Shown: piece by piece, positions 1-8,465 of the stretch | Layout of the letters: the number at the start of each line of letters is the position of its first letter | How positions within the stretch are numbered: position 1 is the first letter of the stretch | Origin: DASRBO01 sp035653595 | GTDB taxonomy: Bacteria > Actinomycetota > Acidimicrobiia > Acidimicrobiales > JAJPHE01 | NCBI GenBank assembly: GCA_035653595.1 | Contig: DASRBO010000130.1 | Span: 46,922 to 110,921, forward strand | Reading direction: 5' to 3' | Length of the DNA stretch: 64,000 nucleotides | Translations under genes and position numbers: made by a program | Notes under the pieces: generated by a model | The model's database searches: none | What the model was told of the DNA's origin: nothing | What the model saw: the letters and a program-made list of their open reading frames with translations, nothing else

Positions 1-2384
1 GGCCGCCCGCAGCACACCGGCCTGGGCGGCACCACGACGTCGAAGCCCGCTGCCGCCATCACCGCGGCCACCGCCTCGCCCACCTCGGGCTCGAAGTGAT
101 TGGTGAACGTGTCCGGCCACAGGACCGCCTTCGGGGCCGATCCGGAGTCCGGCCCCGGGGGGCGGAAGGCCTGCCGGAACGTCCTGCGGGCGAAGCGCGG
201 TAGCCGCCGTTCCGGGTGGATGCCCGCGGCGGTCCTGGTGAGCCCGGCGGCGGCCCCGTCCATGAGGCGGTTGGCCAGTCCGGGGGCGACGGCGCCGAGG
301 CGGGCGGCGTACATGATCAGGCCCATGGCGTAGGCGGGGCGGGGTCGCAGGCGCCGGCGGTAGTAGTGGTGCAGGAACTCAGCCTTGTAGGACGCCATGT
401 CCACCCGGACGGGGCATTCGCTCTTGCACGCCTTGCACGCCAGGCACAGCGCCAGTCCCTCGAACACCTCGGGCGACCGCCAGCCACCGGTGATCACCTC
501 GCCCTCGGCCATCTCGAACAGCAGCCGGGCCCGGCCCCTGGTCGAGTGCTCCTCGTCACCGAGCACCTGGAAGCTGGGGCACATGGTCTGGCCGTCAGTG
601 GCCCGGCACCGGCCCACCCCCACGCAGCGCAGGGCCGAGCGCGACAGGCGGCCGCCGTCGGCCCGCAGGGCGAGCTTGGTAGGGGGATCGCCGGGTCGGT
701 ACCCGCTGCCGAGCCTCAGGTTCTCGTCGGACCGGAACAGCCGGACGGGGTCGACGACCTTGCCCGGGTTCATCTTCCCGTCGGGATCCCACACCGCCTT
801 GAACCGGCCCATGGCCTCGACCAGCTCGGGCCCGTACATCCGGGTGAGGAACTCGGCCCGCTGCTGGCCATCGCCGTGCTCGCCGGAAAGGGAGCCTCCC
901 AGCGAGACGACAAGGTCGACGGCGTCGTCGAGAAAGGCCCGGTACCGGCCGACGCCTTCGGCCGAGGTGAGCTCGAAGGGGATGCGGCTGTGCACGCATC
1001 CGTCCCCGAAGTGCCCGTAGACCGCCGCGCTCGTGTAGCCGTAGGCCTCGTAGAGGTCCCACAGCCGGCGCAGGTAGGTGCCGACCGCCGCCGGAGCCAC
1101 GGCGGCGTCCTCCCACCCGGCCCAGTTGAGCGGCCGGCCGGGGACCTGCGACGAGGCGCCCAGGCCTGACTCCCGCACCTCCCACACCATCCTGGTCTGC
1201 TCGGCCGAGGTGAACAGGGCGGCGCCGACCGGCTCCGAGCCCAGGGCGTCGAGGAGGGCCCGGGCCCGTCCCTCGGCGTCGGTGTCGGAGTCCCCGCCCA
1301 CCTCGAGCAGAAGGAAGGCGTCGCCGGGCGGGAGGTCGGTGATCGCCGTCAGGTCGCGCCCCAGGCGCACCACGTTGTCGACCAGGTTGCGGTCGATGGC
1401 CTCCAGGGCCAGCAGGCCCGGATGCCCGCCGGTCCCGTCGCCGGCGGCGGCCCGGCCCGCCCTCAGCAGCTCGGGGACGTGATCGGCCGCATCGAATATC
1501 GAGGCGTAGCCGGCCACGACCAGACGGGTGGCCGCCGGCCAGGGCAGCAGCCGCACCTGGGCCCCGAGCACGGTCACGCACGTGCCCTCGGTCCCCACCA
1601 GGGCGGCGGCCAGGTTGAAGCCGTTCTCGGGCAGGAGGGCGTCCAGGTTGTAGCCCGACACCCGCCGGGGGATGGCGGGGAAGCCCCGGCGGATGGCATC
1701 TCCGTAGGCGGCGGCCACCTGCGACAGCCCGGCAAAGATCTCCCCCTGCCGGCCCCCCGAGCGGGCCAGGGCGTCCACCTCGTCGGGCCGGTAGCGGGAG
1801 CGGGCCTCGAGGCGGAACCCGTCGTAGGTGACAACGTCGAGGGACTCGACGTTGTCCGAGGTGCGCCCGGCGACCAGCGAGTGGGTGCCGCATGAGTTGT
1901 TGCCGACGTTGCCACCGATGGTGCAGCGGCTGTGGGTGGCGGGGTCGGGTCCGAAGGTCAGTCCGTGGGCCCGGGCCGATCGCCGCAGGTGTCCGTTGAT
2001 GAGGCCGGGCTCACAGCGGGCCAGGCGGGACGAGGGGTCGAGGGCCTCGAGCCGGGTGAGGTGGCGGGAGGTGTCGACGATGACGGCCACGTTGACCGGC
2101 CCTCCCGACAGGCTGGTGCCGGCGCCCCGGTTGGTGATGGGCGCCCCGTGGTCGCGGCACACCGCCACCGTCTCGACCAGATCCTCGACGTCGGCCGGCA
2201 GCACCACCCCCAGGGGCACCTGGCGGAAGTTGGAGGCGTCGGTGGCGTAGACGGCCCGGTAGGCGGGGTCGAAGCGCACCTCCCCCCGCACCCGGGCCGC
2301 CAGGTCGGACTGGAGGGCCGCCCGGTCGACTCCGGCCGCGGCCGGATGGGTGAGGTAACGGCGGGGGGCCGGGGGCCGGTTCAC
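1..2384 (-). CDS. FAD-linked dehydrogenase with C-terminal Fe-S domain (partial)
   Basis: Runs off the left edge, with 794 codons visible from a GTG start at 2384. Domain order is that of GlcD/D-lactate-dehydrogenase type enzymes fused to a GlpC-like module. The N-terminal PCMH FAD domain has the nucleotide-binding stretch TNRGAGTSLSGG near residue 85. The FAD-oxidase C-terminal domain has GHFGDGC, GEHGDG and the closing MNPGKVV. A ferredoxin region carries CLACKACKSECP (4Fe-4S), and a CCG motif begins right at the window edge. Such proteins oxidise a 2-hydroxy acid (lactate or glycolate type) and pass electrons to the respiratory chain. The substrate cannot be told from sequence. The missing part is only the end of the CCG domain. 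Confidence 0.9.
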   Translation of the reverse strand, partial: MNRPPAPRRYLTHPAAAGVDRAALQSDLAARVRGEVRFDPAYRAVYATDASNFRQVPLGVVLPADVEDLVETVAVCRDHGAPITNRGAGTSLSGGPVNVAVIVDTSRHLTRLEALDPSSRLARCEPGLINGHLRRSARAHGLTFGPDPATHSRCTIGGNVGNNSCGTHSLVAGRTSDNVESLDVVTYDGFRLEARSRYRPDEVDALARSGGRQGEIFAGLSQVAAAYGDAIRRGFPAIPRRVSGYNLDALLPENGFNLAAALVGTEGTCVTVLGAQVRLLPWPAATRLVVAGYASIFDAADHVPELLRAGRAAAGDGTGGHPGLLALEAIDRNLVDNVVRLGRDLTAITDLPPGDAFLLLEVGGDSDTDAEGRARALLDALGSEPVGAALFTSAEQTRMVWEVRESGLGASSQVPGRPLNWAGWEDAAVAPAAVGTYLRRLWDLYEAYGYTSAAVYGHFGDGCVHSRIPFELTSAEGVGRYRAFLDDAVDLVVSLGGSLSGEHGDGQQRAEFLTRMYGPELVEAMGRFKAVWDPDGKMNPGKVVDPVRLFRSDENLRLGSGYRPGDPPTKLALRADGGRLSRSALRCVGVGRCRATDGQTMCPSFQVLGDEEHSTRGRARLLFEMAEGEVITGGWRSPEVFEGLALCLACKACKSECPVRVDMASYKAEFLHHYYRRRLRPRPAYAMGLIMYAARLGAVAPGLANRLMDGAAAGLTRTAAGIHPERRLPRFARRTFRQAFRPPGPDSGSAPKAVLWPDTFTNHFEPEVGEAVAAVMAAAGFDVVVPPRPVCCGR

Positions 2385-2436
2385 CCCGGCGACGGTAGGC
2401 GCGGGCGGGGACCGCGCTGGTGGAGCGGTGCCCGCC

Positions 2437-2619
2437 CTACCGGCGGGCGGGCGAGGTGAGGGTCGTGATCGTGTCGATCCCGTACTCGGCGAGCAGCTCT
2501 TCCTCGATGAGGCGGCGGGCCTGCAGCAAGCAGTCGAATCCGGGCGTACCGGAGGTGACCTTGGTCGCCAGTTCCCCCAGCACTCTCCAGGCGGTCCCCA
2601 GGTCGTTCAGGTTCGACAT
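2437..2619 (-). CDS. small hypothetical protein (60 aa)
   Basis: A 60-residue protein with ATG start and a good Shine-Dalgarno (GGAAAGGAAG) about 5 nt upstream, which is the main reason to believe it. It looks soluble and helical, with no signal peptide, membrane segment or Cys cluster. It lies upstream of the FAD/Fe-S dehydrogenase on the same strand (52 bp gap), so it may share a transcript. I do not recognise a family. Confidence 0.55.
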   Translation of the reverse strand: MSNLNDLGTAWRVLGELATKVTSGTPGFDCLLQARRLIEEELLAEYGIDTITTLTSPARR

Positions 2620-2808
2620 CGGCTTCCTTTCCGGGTGTGGACCGTGGTCCTACCCGCCGGACTGCGTTTCCCCAACCTGCCTCTAAGGCCCCGTACTGGG
2701 AGAGACTGGACGACGGCGGCGTCGCAGGCAAGACCCAATTTCAGGGATGGCTAGTCCGGAGTGGCCGTCATGGCTGGCCCGGAGGGGTGACGGGCATTGA
2801 CACCTCCG

Positions 2809-2837
2809 GGTGGCGGCCACCGTGGGTGGCCGCCACC
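2809..2837 (-). terminator. hairpin terminator after MerR-TetR gene
   Basis: Perfect 13-bp inverted repeat (GGTGGCGGCCACC, loop GTG, GGTGGCCGCCACC) 59 bp past the stop of the minus-strand regulator. It has no U-tract, as is usual for GC-rich actinobacteria. It lies in the otherwise empty 2620-2896 interval. Confidence 0.6.
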
Positions 2838-2896
2838 AGCGGCGGACCAGCCTTCTCGGCTCCGACCGCCACTGTCGGCGCCGGTGGCCGGGCCAC

Positions 2897-3724
2897 TCAA
2901 CCCTCCAGCTCGAGGACCCCCCGCACCGCCTGGACCGCCGCCAGCACCAGGGTCCTCGTCCCTCGCTCCACCGGATCCTCGGGCCCGCTCACCCGCTGGC
3001 CCACCTCCACCGCCAGCCGGCCCATGACGGCCTGGGCCCGGGCCGGGTAACCGGCTCGGCCCTGAAGGGCCCCGGTGACCAGCTCCAGCAGCAGGGCCAG
3101 GCGCTCCCCGAACAGGGGGGCCAGCACCTCGGCGGCCTTCTCGGCGGCGAGGGGGGCCCCGCTGTCGGCCGTCTGGGCGTCGTAGCGGTCCAGGACATCG
3201 GCGACCACGGCGGCGGCGGCCCCGAAGAACAGCTCTGCCTTGGAGGAGAAGTGGCGGTAGACGGTCCCCTTGGCCATGCCGGCCGCGGTCGAGACATCGC
3301 CCACCCCCACCTCGGAGTAGGGCTGGCGGGTGAAGGCCTCGGCCGCCGCGGCCAGGAGACGGGCAGCCGGCCGCTCGGGTGAGCTGGTGGCTTCCAGCCG
3401 GCCGATGGCGGTGTCCCACATCTCGGGCCGGAAGGCCTCCTCCCCGCCCGACAGCAGACCGGGGAGGATTTCGGCTATTACGTCCAGCGGGAGCCGACGC
3501 CGCTGGCGGAGCAGCTTGATCAGCCGGAGAGCCTGGAGGTGGGTGTCGTCGTAGAGGAACCGGTTGCTGGAGGCGACCTGGGCGGAGGGCAGGAGGCCAA
3601 CCCGGCGGTAGTGGTGGATGGTCGCGGGCGGCACGCCGCTCAGCGCCACCAGCTCGGAGATGCGGTAGCGACCGGACGGCGGGCCGGGGGCCTTGTCGGC
3701 ACCGGAGCGATGGCGGGGACTCAT
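2897..3724 (-). CDS. MerR-TetR fusion transcriptional regulator
   Basis: 275 aa with two DNA-binding domains in one chain. Residues about 20-85 form a MerR-type winged helix (RYRISELVALSGVPPATIHH, then YRRVGLLP). Residues about 118-168 form a TetR N-terminal HTH (VGDVSTAAGMAKGTVYRHFS). The rest is a TetR-like all-helical ligand domain. The ATG at 3724 overlaps by one base the TTG start of the divergent DegV gene, so each gene's promoter must lie inside the other. This suggests coupled expression and possibly regulation of the DegV gene. No metal-binding Cys is visible in the MerR part, so the signal is more likely a lipophilic ligand through the TetR domain (inference). Confidence 0.85.
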   Translation of the reverse strand: MSPRHRSGADKAPGPPSGRYRISELVALSGVPPATIHHYRRVGLLPSAQVASSNRFLYDDTHLQALRLIKLLRQRRRLPLDVIAEILPGLLSGGEEAFRPEMWDTAIGRLEATSSPERPAARLLAAAAEAFTRQPYSEVGVGDVSTAAGMAKGTVYRHFSSKAELFFGAAAAVVADVLDRYDAQTADSGAPLAAEKAAEVLAPLFGERLALLLELVTGALQGRAGYPARAQAVMGRLAVEVGQRVSGPEDPVERGTRTLVLAAVQAVRGVLELEG

Positions 3725-4542
3725 TGGTTACTCGGATAGTCACTGACTCGAGCGCTTGCCTGCGCCCCAGCGTTGCACGGCGGCTGGCCGTGCGCGTGGT
3801 GCCCATCGGGATCCTGTTCTCCGACGGCACCGAGGAGCAGGACGACACCGTCGCCCCCGAGCGGGTGGGTCGGGCCATGATGGCCCAGCAGGCGGTCAAG
3901 TCCCTGCCCCCGTCGGTGCTGGACTACCTGAACGCGGTGGAGGGGTGGTCCGAGCCGATCGACCACGTGGTGATCCTCACCCCGGCCGCCGAGTTCACCG
4001 TCATGCACCGCATGGCCACCCAGGCCGCTGCCCTGGCCCGGGTGCCGGTGACCGTCATCGACACCCGCACCGCCGCCGCCGCCCAGGGACTGGTGGTGGA
4101 GGCGGCCGCCGAGCGCGCCGCTGCCGGCGCCGGCGGAGAGGAGGTGGCCGATGCCGCCCGGCAGGCCGCCGGCGCCGTCCGGCTGGTGGCCGCCCTGGCC
4201 TCCCTCGAGACCCTCCGGGGTGGGGGCCTCCTGCCCCCGCCCAGCCTGGCCGGGACGGGTCCGGCCGGGTCCCGCCGGTTGTTCAGCTTCGCCGAGGGTC
4301 GGGTGGAGCCGGTGGGCGAGGCCGACGAGGCCGAAGTGGTGGCCGCCCTCGAGGCCCGCTGGACCGAGGGGGGCGGGGACCCCGCCGTCCCTGCTTCGAT
4401 CTTCCACGCCGGAGACGAGGTCACCGCCGCCTCGCTGCGGTCCCGCCTCGGGGTGAAGGCGCCGCTGTCGCGCTTCAGCGCCGCCATGACCCTGCACACC
4501 GGGCCGGGGGTGGTGGGCGTCAGCTGGGTCCCCGCCGGCTGA
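3724..4542 (+). CDS. DegV family protein
   Basis: 272 aa, TTG start (TTG GTT ACT CGG) forced by the family N-terminus, which must read (M)VTRIVTDSSACL. The TDSSACL loop and the two-domain fold are those of DegV/FakB proteins, which bind a fatty acid. In Firmicutes FakB presents fatty acids to the kinase FakA. No FakA-like gene lies nearby, so the partner is unknown. The C-terminal domain has the Gly-rich segment LRGGGLLPP where family members have a GGR motif. The gene is divergent from and start-overlapping with the MerR-TetR regulator. The alternative of a plain fatty-acid carrier cannot be excluded. Confidence 0.85.
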   Translation: MVTRIVTDSSACLRPSVARRLAVRVVPIGILFSDGTEEQDDTVAPERVGRAMMAQQAVKSLPPSVLDYLNAVEGWSEPIDHVVILTPAAEFTVMHRMATQAAALARVPVTVIDTRTAAAAQGLVVEAAAERAAAGAGGEEVADAARQAAGAVRLVAALASLETLRGGGLLPPPSLAGTGPAGSRRLFSFAEGRVEPVGEADEAEVVAALEARWTEGGGDPAVPASIFHAGDEVTAASLRSRLGVKAPLSRFSAAMTLHTGPGVVGVSWVPAG

Positions 4543-4578
4543 GGCCGGTCGGACAGTTCCCCGGTTCCGCCGAAGGGG

Positions 4579-4647
4579 CTCGGCCGTTCGGTGGCTCGGC
4601 CGTTCAGTGACTCGAGTGGGCCGTTGAGCTGCTCAGCCGTTCAGCTG
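4579..4647. repeat. imperfect 16-bp tandem repeats
   Basis: Four degenerate copies of a CTCGGCCGTTCAGTGA-like unit at 4579-4594, 4595-4610, 4618-4631 and 4632-4647. They fill the convergent gap between the DegV and Gfo genes, and the last copy overlaps the final codons of the Gfo gene. Probably slippage-derived. Confidence 0.5.
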
Positions 4648-5511
4648 CGAGCGGGCCGACTCGATCAGCCGCTGCAGGTGCAGGCCCCGCCAGACGTCGA
4701 GGGGGTGGGGCCGGCCGTTGCGCACCGCCTCGGCCGCCTCCCGTCGCAGGGTGGCGAAGGCGTCCGGCCCGACGCTGGCCCCGCAGTCGATCTCGAGCAC
4801 CCCGTCGGCTGCGTAGAGGTCGACCCCGGCCCGGTGCGGTTGGAGCGGGACCACCGCCGACATGGACGCCTCGCTCACCACACCGCTGCGGTGCTCGAGC
4901 AGCAGGCCCAGCCACCGGAGGGAGTCGCCGTGGGCCCGCACGGACTCGACCGGGCCCAGGGTGGCGTCGAGCAGGTCAAGCAGGTGGGGGCCCAGATCGG
5001 GCAGGGCGCCCTCGGCCAGCCGCCAGGGGGTGGCGAAGGGACCGCCCAGCAGCGCCCCCGACACAAACCAGCCCCGGCCCCCTATGGGCCCGAAGGCGGC
5101 CGCCGCGTCCACCAGCTGGCGCACGGCCGTCGAGTAGCGCCAGGACAGGGCCACCAGCGACACCACCCCGGCGGTCCCCACCGCGTCGGCCAGCCGCTCC
5201 GCCCCGGCCAGGTCGCCGGCAATGGGCTTTTCCAGGATCACCGCCCGCCCGGCAGCCACCACGTCGAGGGCCAGCTCGGCCTGCACCGCCGGCGGGACGG
5301 CGAAGGCGACTGCCTCGCTCCGCTCTATCAGCTCCGACAGGCTGCCTACGGCCTCGGTGCGGTGACGTTGGGCCAGCGACGCCGCCGCCTCCGGGTTGCG
5401 GGCCCACACCCCGACCAGCGCCGTCTCGGGGCCGGCGGCGAACACGGGGGCGTGTGCCATCCGGGCCCAGGGACCCGCACCCACCAGACCAACCTTCACC
5501 GGCTCGCTCAT
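4633..5511 (-). CDS. Gfo/Idh/MocA family oxidoreductase
   Basis: 292 aa. The N-terminal Rossmann fold begins KVGLVGAGPWARMAHAPVF, and the family EKP motif occurs as VILEKPIAGDL near residue 95. The C-terminal alpha/beta domain follows. Such enzymes use NAD(P)H to oxidise or reduce sugars, inositols or related polyols. The usual catalytic GGG/H region is not distinctive enough to name a substrate. It is divergent from the alpha/beta-hydrolase pair, with a 61-bp gap to the chosen hydrolase start. Slightly short for the family (typically 330-390 aa). Confidence 0.85.
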   Translation of the reverse strand: MSEPVKVGLVGAGPWARMAHAPVFAAGPETALVGVWARNPEAAASLAQRHRTEAVGSLSELIERSEAVAFAVPPAVQAELALDVVAAGRAVILEKPIAGDLAGAERLADAVGTAGVVSLVALSWRYSTAVRQLVDAAAAFGPIGGRGWFVSGALLGGPFATPWRLAEGALPDLGPHLLDLLDATLGPVESVRAHGDSLRWLGLLLEHRSGVVSEASMSAVVPLQPHRAGVDLYAADGVLEIDCGASVGPDAFATLRREAAEAVRNGRPHPLDVWRGLHLQRLIESARSQLNG

Positions 5512-5572
5512 GAGCGGAACTTACCGACCAATTCGATTTCGGTCCGCTGGCGCCTCCTGGAAGACTGCCCGA

Positions 5573-6457
5573 GTGCAGCGCAGGGATCCGGACCGGTCGG
5601 GCTTCGTAACCCTCGGCCGGGTGCGTCTGCGGGTCTGGGAGTGGGGCGACGAGGACGCCCCCGCCGTCATCTGCGTGCACGGCGCCCACGACCACGGCCG
5701 CATGTTCGACGGCCTGGGCCCGGCCCTGGCGCGAATGGGCTACCGGGTGGTGGCCCCCGATGTGAGGGGCCACGGCGACAGCGACCGCATCTCCTCGGGC
5801 CACCTCTGGCACATGGCCGCCCTGGACCTGTGCCTGCTGGCCCGCCACCTGGGGCCGCCGGTGGGGATGGTGGGGCACTCCTTCGGAGGAGGCCAGGCCA
5901 TGTTCACCGCCGGGGTGTGGCCGGAGCTGGTCCGCTGGGTGGTCAACCTCGACGGCCTCGGCCCGCCCGAGGGCGACTTCGGCGGCTTCGACCTGGCCGA
6001 GGGGTGCGCCAACAGCTTGGCGGCGATCGAGCGGGTGCTGTTCTCGGCCCCCCGGCTCTACCCGTCGCTGGAGGACATGGTCGAGCGCCGGCGGCGGGTC
6101 AACACCCGCCTGCCTGAGGACTGGGTGCGCCACCTCGTGCGCCACGGGGCCAGACAGGTCGAGGGTGGCTTCGCCTGGAAGACCGATCCCATGTTCAACG
6201 TGGGCCTGCCCGACGACTTCGGCCCCGAGTACCTCGAGGCGGAGAACAGCATGATCTCCTGCCCCCTGCTGGTGCTCACCGGCTCCGAGCCCGACACCTG
6301 GAGCGAGCTGACCCCGGAGCAGGTGGAGCGGCGCCTGGCCCCGCTGCGCACCGCCCGCCACCGGGTGGTCGCCGAAGCCGGCCACTACGTCCACATCGAG
6401 CAGCCCGAGTCGGTCCTCGACGCCATCGCCGGGTTCGTGGCCGAGGTCGGAGCATGA
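5573..6457 (+). CDS. alpha/beta-fold hydrolase
   Basis: 294 aa from GTG 5573. An open frame continues upstream, but that part would overlap the divergent gene and does not look like protein, so the GTG was preferred. Visible catalytic features are oxyanion HG (VHGAHDHG), nucleophile elbow GHSFGGG, acid in LTGSEPDTW and catalytic His in GHYVHIEQP. The overall pattern matches small-molecule hydrolases such as haloalkane dehalogenases, epoxide hydrolases and carboxylesterases. It overlaps the next gene by 4 bp (ATGA), so the two are translationally coupled. Confidence 0.85.
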   Translation: MQRRDPDRSGFVTLGRVRLRVWEWGDEDAPAVICVHGAHDHGRMFDGLGPALARMGYRVVAPDVRGHGDSDRISSGHLWHMAALDLCLLARHLGPPVGMVGHSFGGGQAMFTAGVWPELVRWVVNLDGLGPPEGDFGGFDLAEGCANSLAAIERVLFSAPRLYPSLEDMVERRRRVNTRLPEDWVRHLVRHGARQVEGGFAWKTDPMFNVGLPDDFGPEYLEAENSMISCPLLVLTGSEPDTWSELTPEQVERRLAPLRTARHRVVAEAGHYVHIEQPESVLDAIAGFVAEVGA

Positions 6458-7158
6458 CCGCCGGCCTGGCCGACACCGACCGGCCCATGACCGGGCTGTT
6501 CCCTCCGACCGCCCCGCTGCTGGTGATACCCGACGTCACCGACCCCGGCGCCGGCCGGCACTGGGAGACGGCGCTGCGGAGCGCCGGGTGGGCCGGACCG
6601 GTCATGGTGGCGGACCTCCCCGGCCACGGCCGGGCCGCCCCTCCGGCCGACGGCAACTACGAGATGGCCGAGGTGATCGCCGCCCTGCGGGCCCTGCACG
6701 GTGCCGGCGACGACCCGGCGGTGGTGCTGGGCGAGAAGGGCAGCGGTTGGACCGCCCAGGTGATGGCGCTGGCCGGGCGCACCTGCGGGCTGGTGCTGGT
6801 GGACGGGCTCGGCGGGCCGTGGCTGGCCCCGGCCGAGGTGATCGCCGGGTGGAGGCGGTGGCTGCGGGACCTGGCCGACGACCAGGACGCCCTCGGCCCC
6901 GCTCCGCCCGCCGGCCCCGACCCTCGCCTGGCCCACCGCCGCCCGACCCAGAACAGCCGGGAGCAGGCCGAGCGGGCGGCCGCGCTGGTGAAGGTCCCCA
7001 CCCTGGTCATCGAGACCCCGGCGTCGGCCCTGACCCCGAGCGAGGCAGCCGAGCTCGCCGGGCAGTTCGGCCTCGGAGTGCTGCGCCGGGTGGCCAGTCG
7101 GGCCGAGGCGTCGGCCGTCCTGGTCGGCCTGGCCGCCGAGCCGACCCCGCCGGCCTGA
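6454..7158 (+). CDS. alpha/beta-hydrolase-like protein, nucleophile missing
   Basis: 234 aa, start overlapping the stop of the active-looking hydrolase (ATGA). The fold is recognisable: the strand and turn ADLPGHGRA, then the elbow region VVLGEKGSGWTAQV. Where the family has G-x-S-x-G this protein reads G93-E-K95-G-S97, so the serine position is lysine and the last glycine is serine. The C-terminal region also lacks a convincing acid/His pair. I infer a degenerate paralogue, possibly a non-catalytic partner of the upstream enzyme. An unusual mechanism cannot be excluded. Confidence 0.7.
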   Translation: MTAGLADTDRPMTGLFPPTAPLLVIPDVTDPGAGRHWETALRSAGWAGPVMVADLPGHGRAAPPADGNYEMAEVIAALRALHGAGDDPAVVLGEKGSGWTAQVMALAGRTCGLVLVDGLGGPWLAPAEVIAGWRRWLRDLADDQDALGPAPPAGPDPRLAHRRPTQNSREQAERAAALVKVPTLVIETPASALTPSEAAELAGQFGLGVLRRVASRAEASAVLVGLAAEPTPPA

Positions 7159-7180
7159 GCAGCGGCGCGCCGGGCCGGGC

Positions 7181-8371
7181 TCAGCCGCCGGCCGAGCCGG
7201 TCACCCGCGGCAGCACCTCGGTCCAGAACCGCTCGATCGAGCTCAGCAGCTTGTCGTTGGGGACCAGGGAGATGTACGTCCAGGCGTACAGCGTCTGCAC
7301 GGGCAGGCGGGCGAGCAGTGTCTCCAGCTGGCGGGTGACGGTGTCGACCGAGCCCACCAGGGCCAGGCCGTCCCTGAACAGCTCGGGCATCTCGCCGGTG
7401 TCGGGGTGGGGCAGGGCCCGGTCGAAGCCGAAGGGGGCGAACCAGTTCGACCCGCAGAACAGCCCGCTGTCGGCCCACAGGGCCATGGCCTCCTCGTCGG
7501 TGTCGGCCACGATGACGTCGCGCAGCACGCCGATGCCCTCGCCCGGCGGCCGGCCCGACGCCTCGGCGAAGATGTCGTAGAGGCGGGATTCGAGGACCGG
7601 GTGCACCGCGGGGAGGATGGGGGTGACGCCGTTGTCGGCGCACCACCTGATGGTCCTCTCCGACGAGCTGAACGGCTGATAGAGCGGCGGGTGCGGTTGC
7701 TGCACCGGCTTGGGCACCACCCCCAGGCTGCGCACCACCCCGTCCTCGACCCCGCCGCCGTAGCGGGCCGTGGCCTCGAGGTCCCAAGGGGTGTCGCCGG
7801 CCGGCACCTTCCAGTAGCGACCCTGGTGGCGGACCAGGTCGTTGGACCACGCCTTCATCACGATCTCGAAGCACTCCTCGAACAGGGCCCGGTTCGCTTC
7901 GTCGATCTCGTCGTGCTGGTGCGGCAGCGCCCCGTGGATGCCGTGGCTCTGCTGGGCCATGGTGTCGACCCAGCGCCGCTGGTAGCCGCGGGCGAAGCCC
8001 ACGTCGACCCGGCCGCCCGTCATGTGGTCCAACATGGCGATGTCCTCGGCCACCCGAAGCGGGTTGTGCGCCGGCAGCACGATGGAGAGCTGGCCCACCC
8101 GGAGGCGCCTGGTCTGCATGGCCACGAACAGGTCGAGCAGGACCGGGTTGTTCGACAGCTCGAAGCCCTCGACGTGGAAGTGGTGCTCGGTGAAGCCGAC
8201 CGACCGGTAGCCCAGGTCGTCGGCCAGCTTCACCTGGGCCGACAGATCCGACAGCATCCGGTCGTAGAGGTCCCCCCTGAGCCCGGCCATGCCCGCCTCG
8301 ACCTCGGCCCGGCTGCCCACTGAGGGCAGGTAGAAGAGCGAGACGTCCACCGCCGCAGAGTAACGACCCAT
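7181..8371 (-). CDS. LLM-class flavin-dependent oxidoreductase
   Basis: 396 aa, luciferase-like TIM barrel (bacterial luciferase superfamily). Markers include GFTEHHFHVEG, ADDLGYRSVGF, QLSIVLPAHNPLRVAEDIAM and GGRVDVGFARGYQRRW. Members are FMNH2- or F420-dependent monooxygenases or reductases, and the cofactor cannot be decided from sequence alone. AGGAGA abuts the ATG. It follows a second LLM gene on the same strand (94 bp gap) and is likely part of the ferritin-like/LLM/LLM group controlled from 11.1 kb. Confidence 0.88.
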   Translation of the reverse strand: MGRYSAAVDVSLFYLPSVGSRAEVEAGMAGLRGDLYDRMLSDLSAQVKLADDLGYRSVGFTEHHFHVEGFELSNNPVLLDLFVAMQTRRLRVGQLSIVLPAHNPLRVAEDIAMLDHMTGGRVDVGFARGYQRRWVDTMAQQSHGIHGALPHQHDEIDEANRALFEECFEIVMKAWSNDLVRHQGRYWKVPAGDTPWDLEATARYGGGVEDGVVRSLGVVPKPVQQPHPPLYQPFSSSERTIRWCADNGVTPILPAVHPVLESRLYDIFAEASGRPPGEGIGVLRDVIVADTDEEAMALWADSGLFCGSNWFAPFGFDRALPHPDTGEMPELFRDGLALVGSVDTVTRQLETLLARLPVQTLYAWTYISLVPNDKLLSSIERFWTEVLPRVTGSAGG

Positions 8372-8465
8372 TCTCCTGGGGGCCCGGGCCAGGCGCCCGG
8401 CCCCTGCGACCGGCCGATGCTACGGCGGGTGCCGGGGCGGGTGCCGGGGACCGGTCGGCGGAGGG

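Noticed and set aside
595..1893. 432-codon open frame on the minus strand inside the FAD/Fe-S gene
   Set aside because: It overlaps the real frame, which carries FAD-domain and 4Fe-4S motifs; the product is Arg/Gly/Pro-rich without known domains, as expected in GC-rich DNA.
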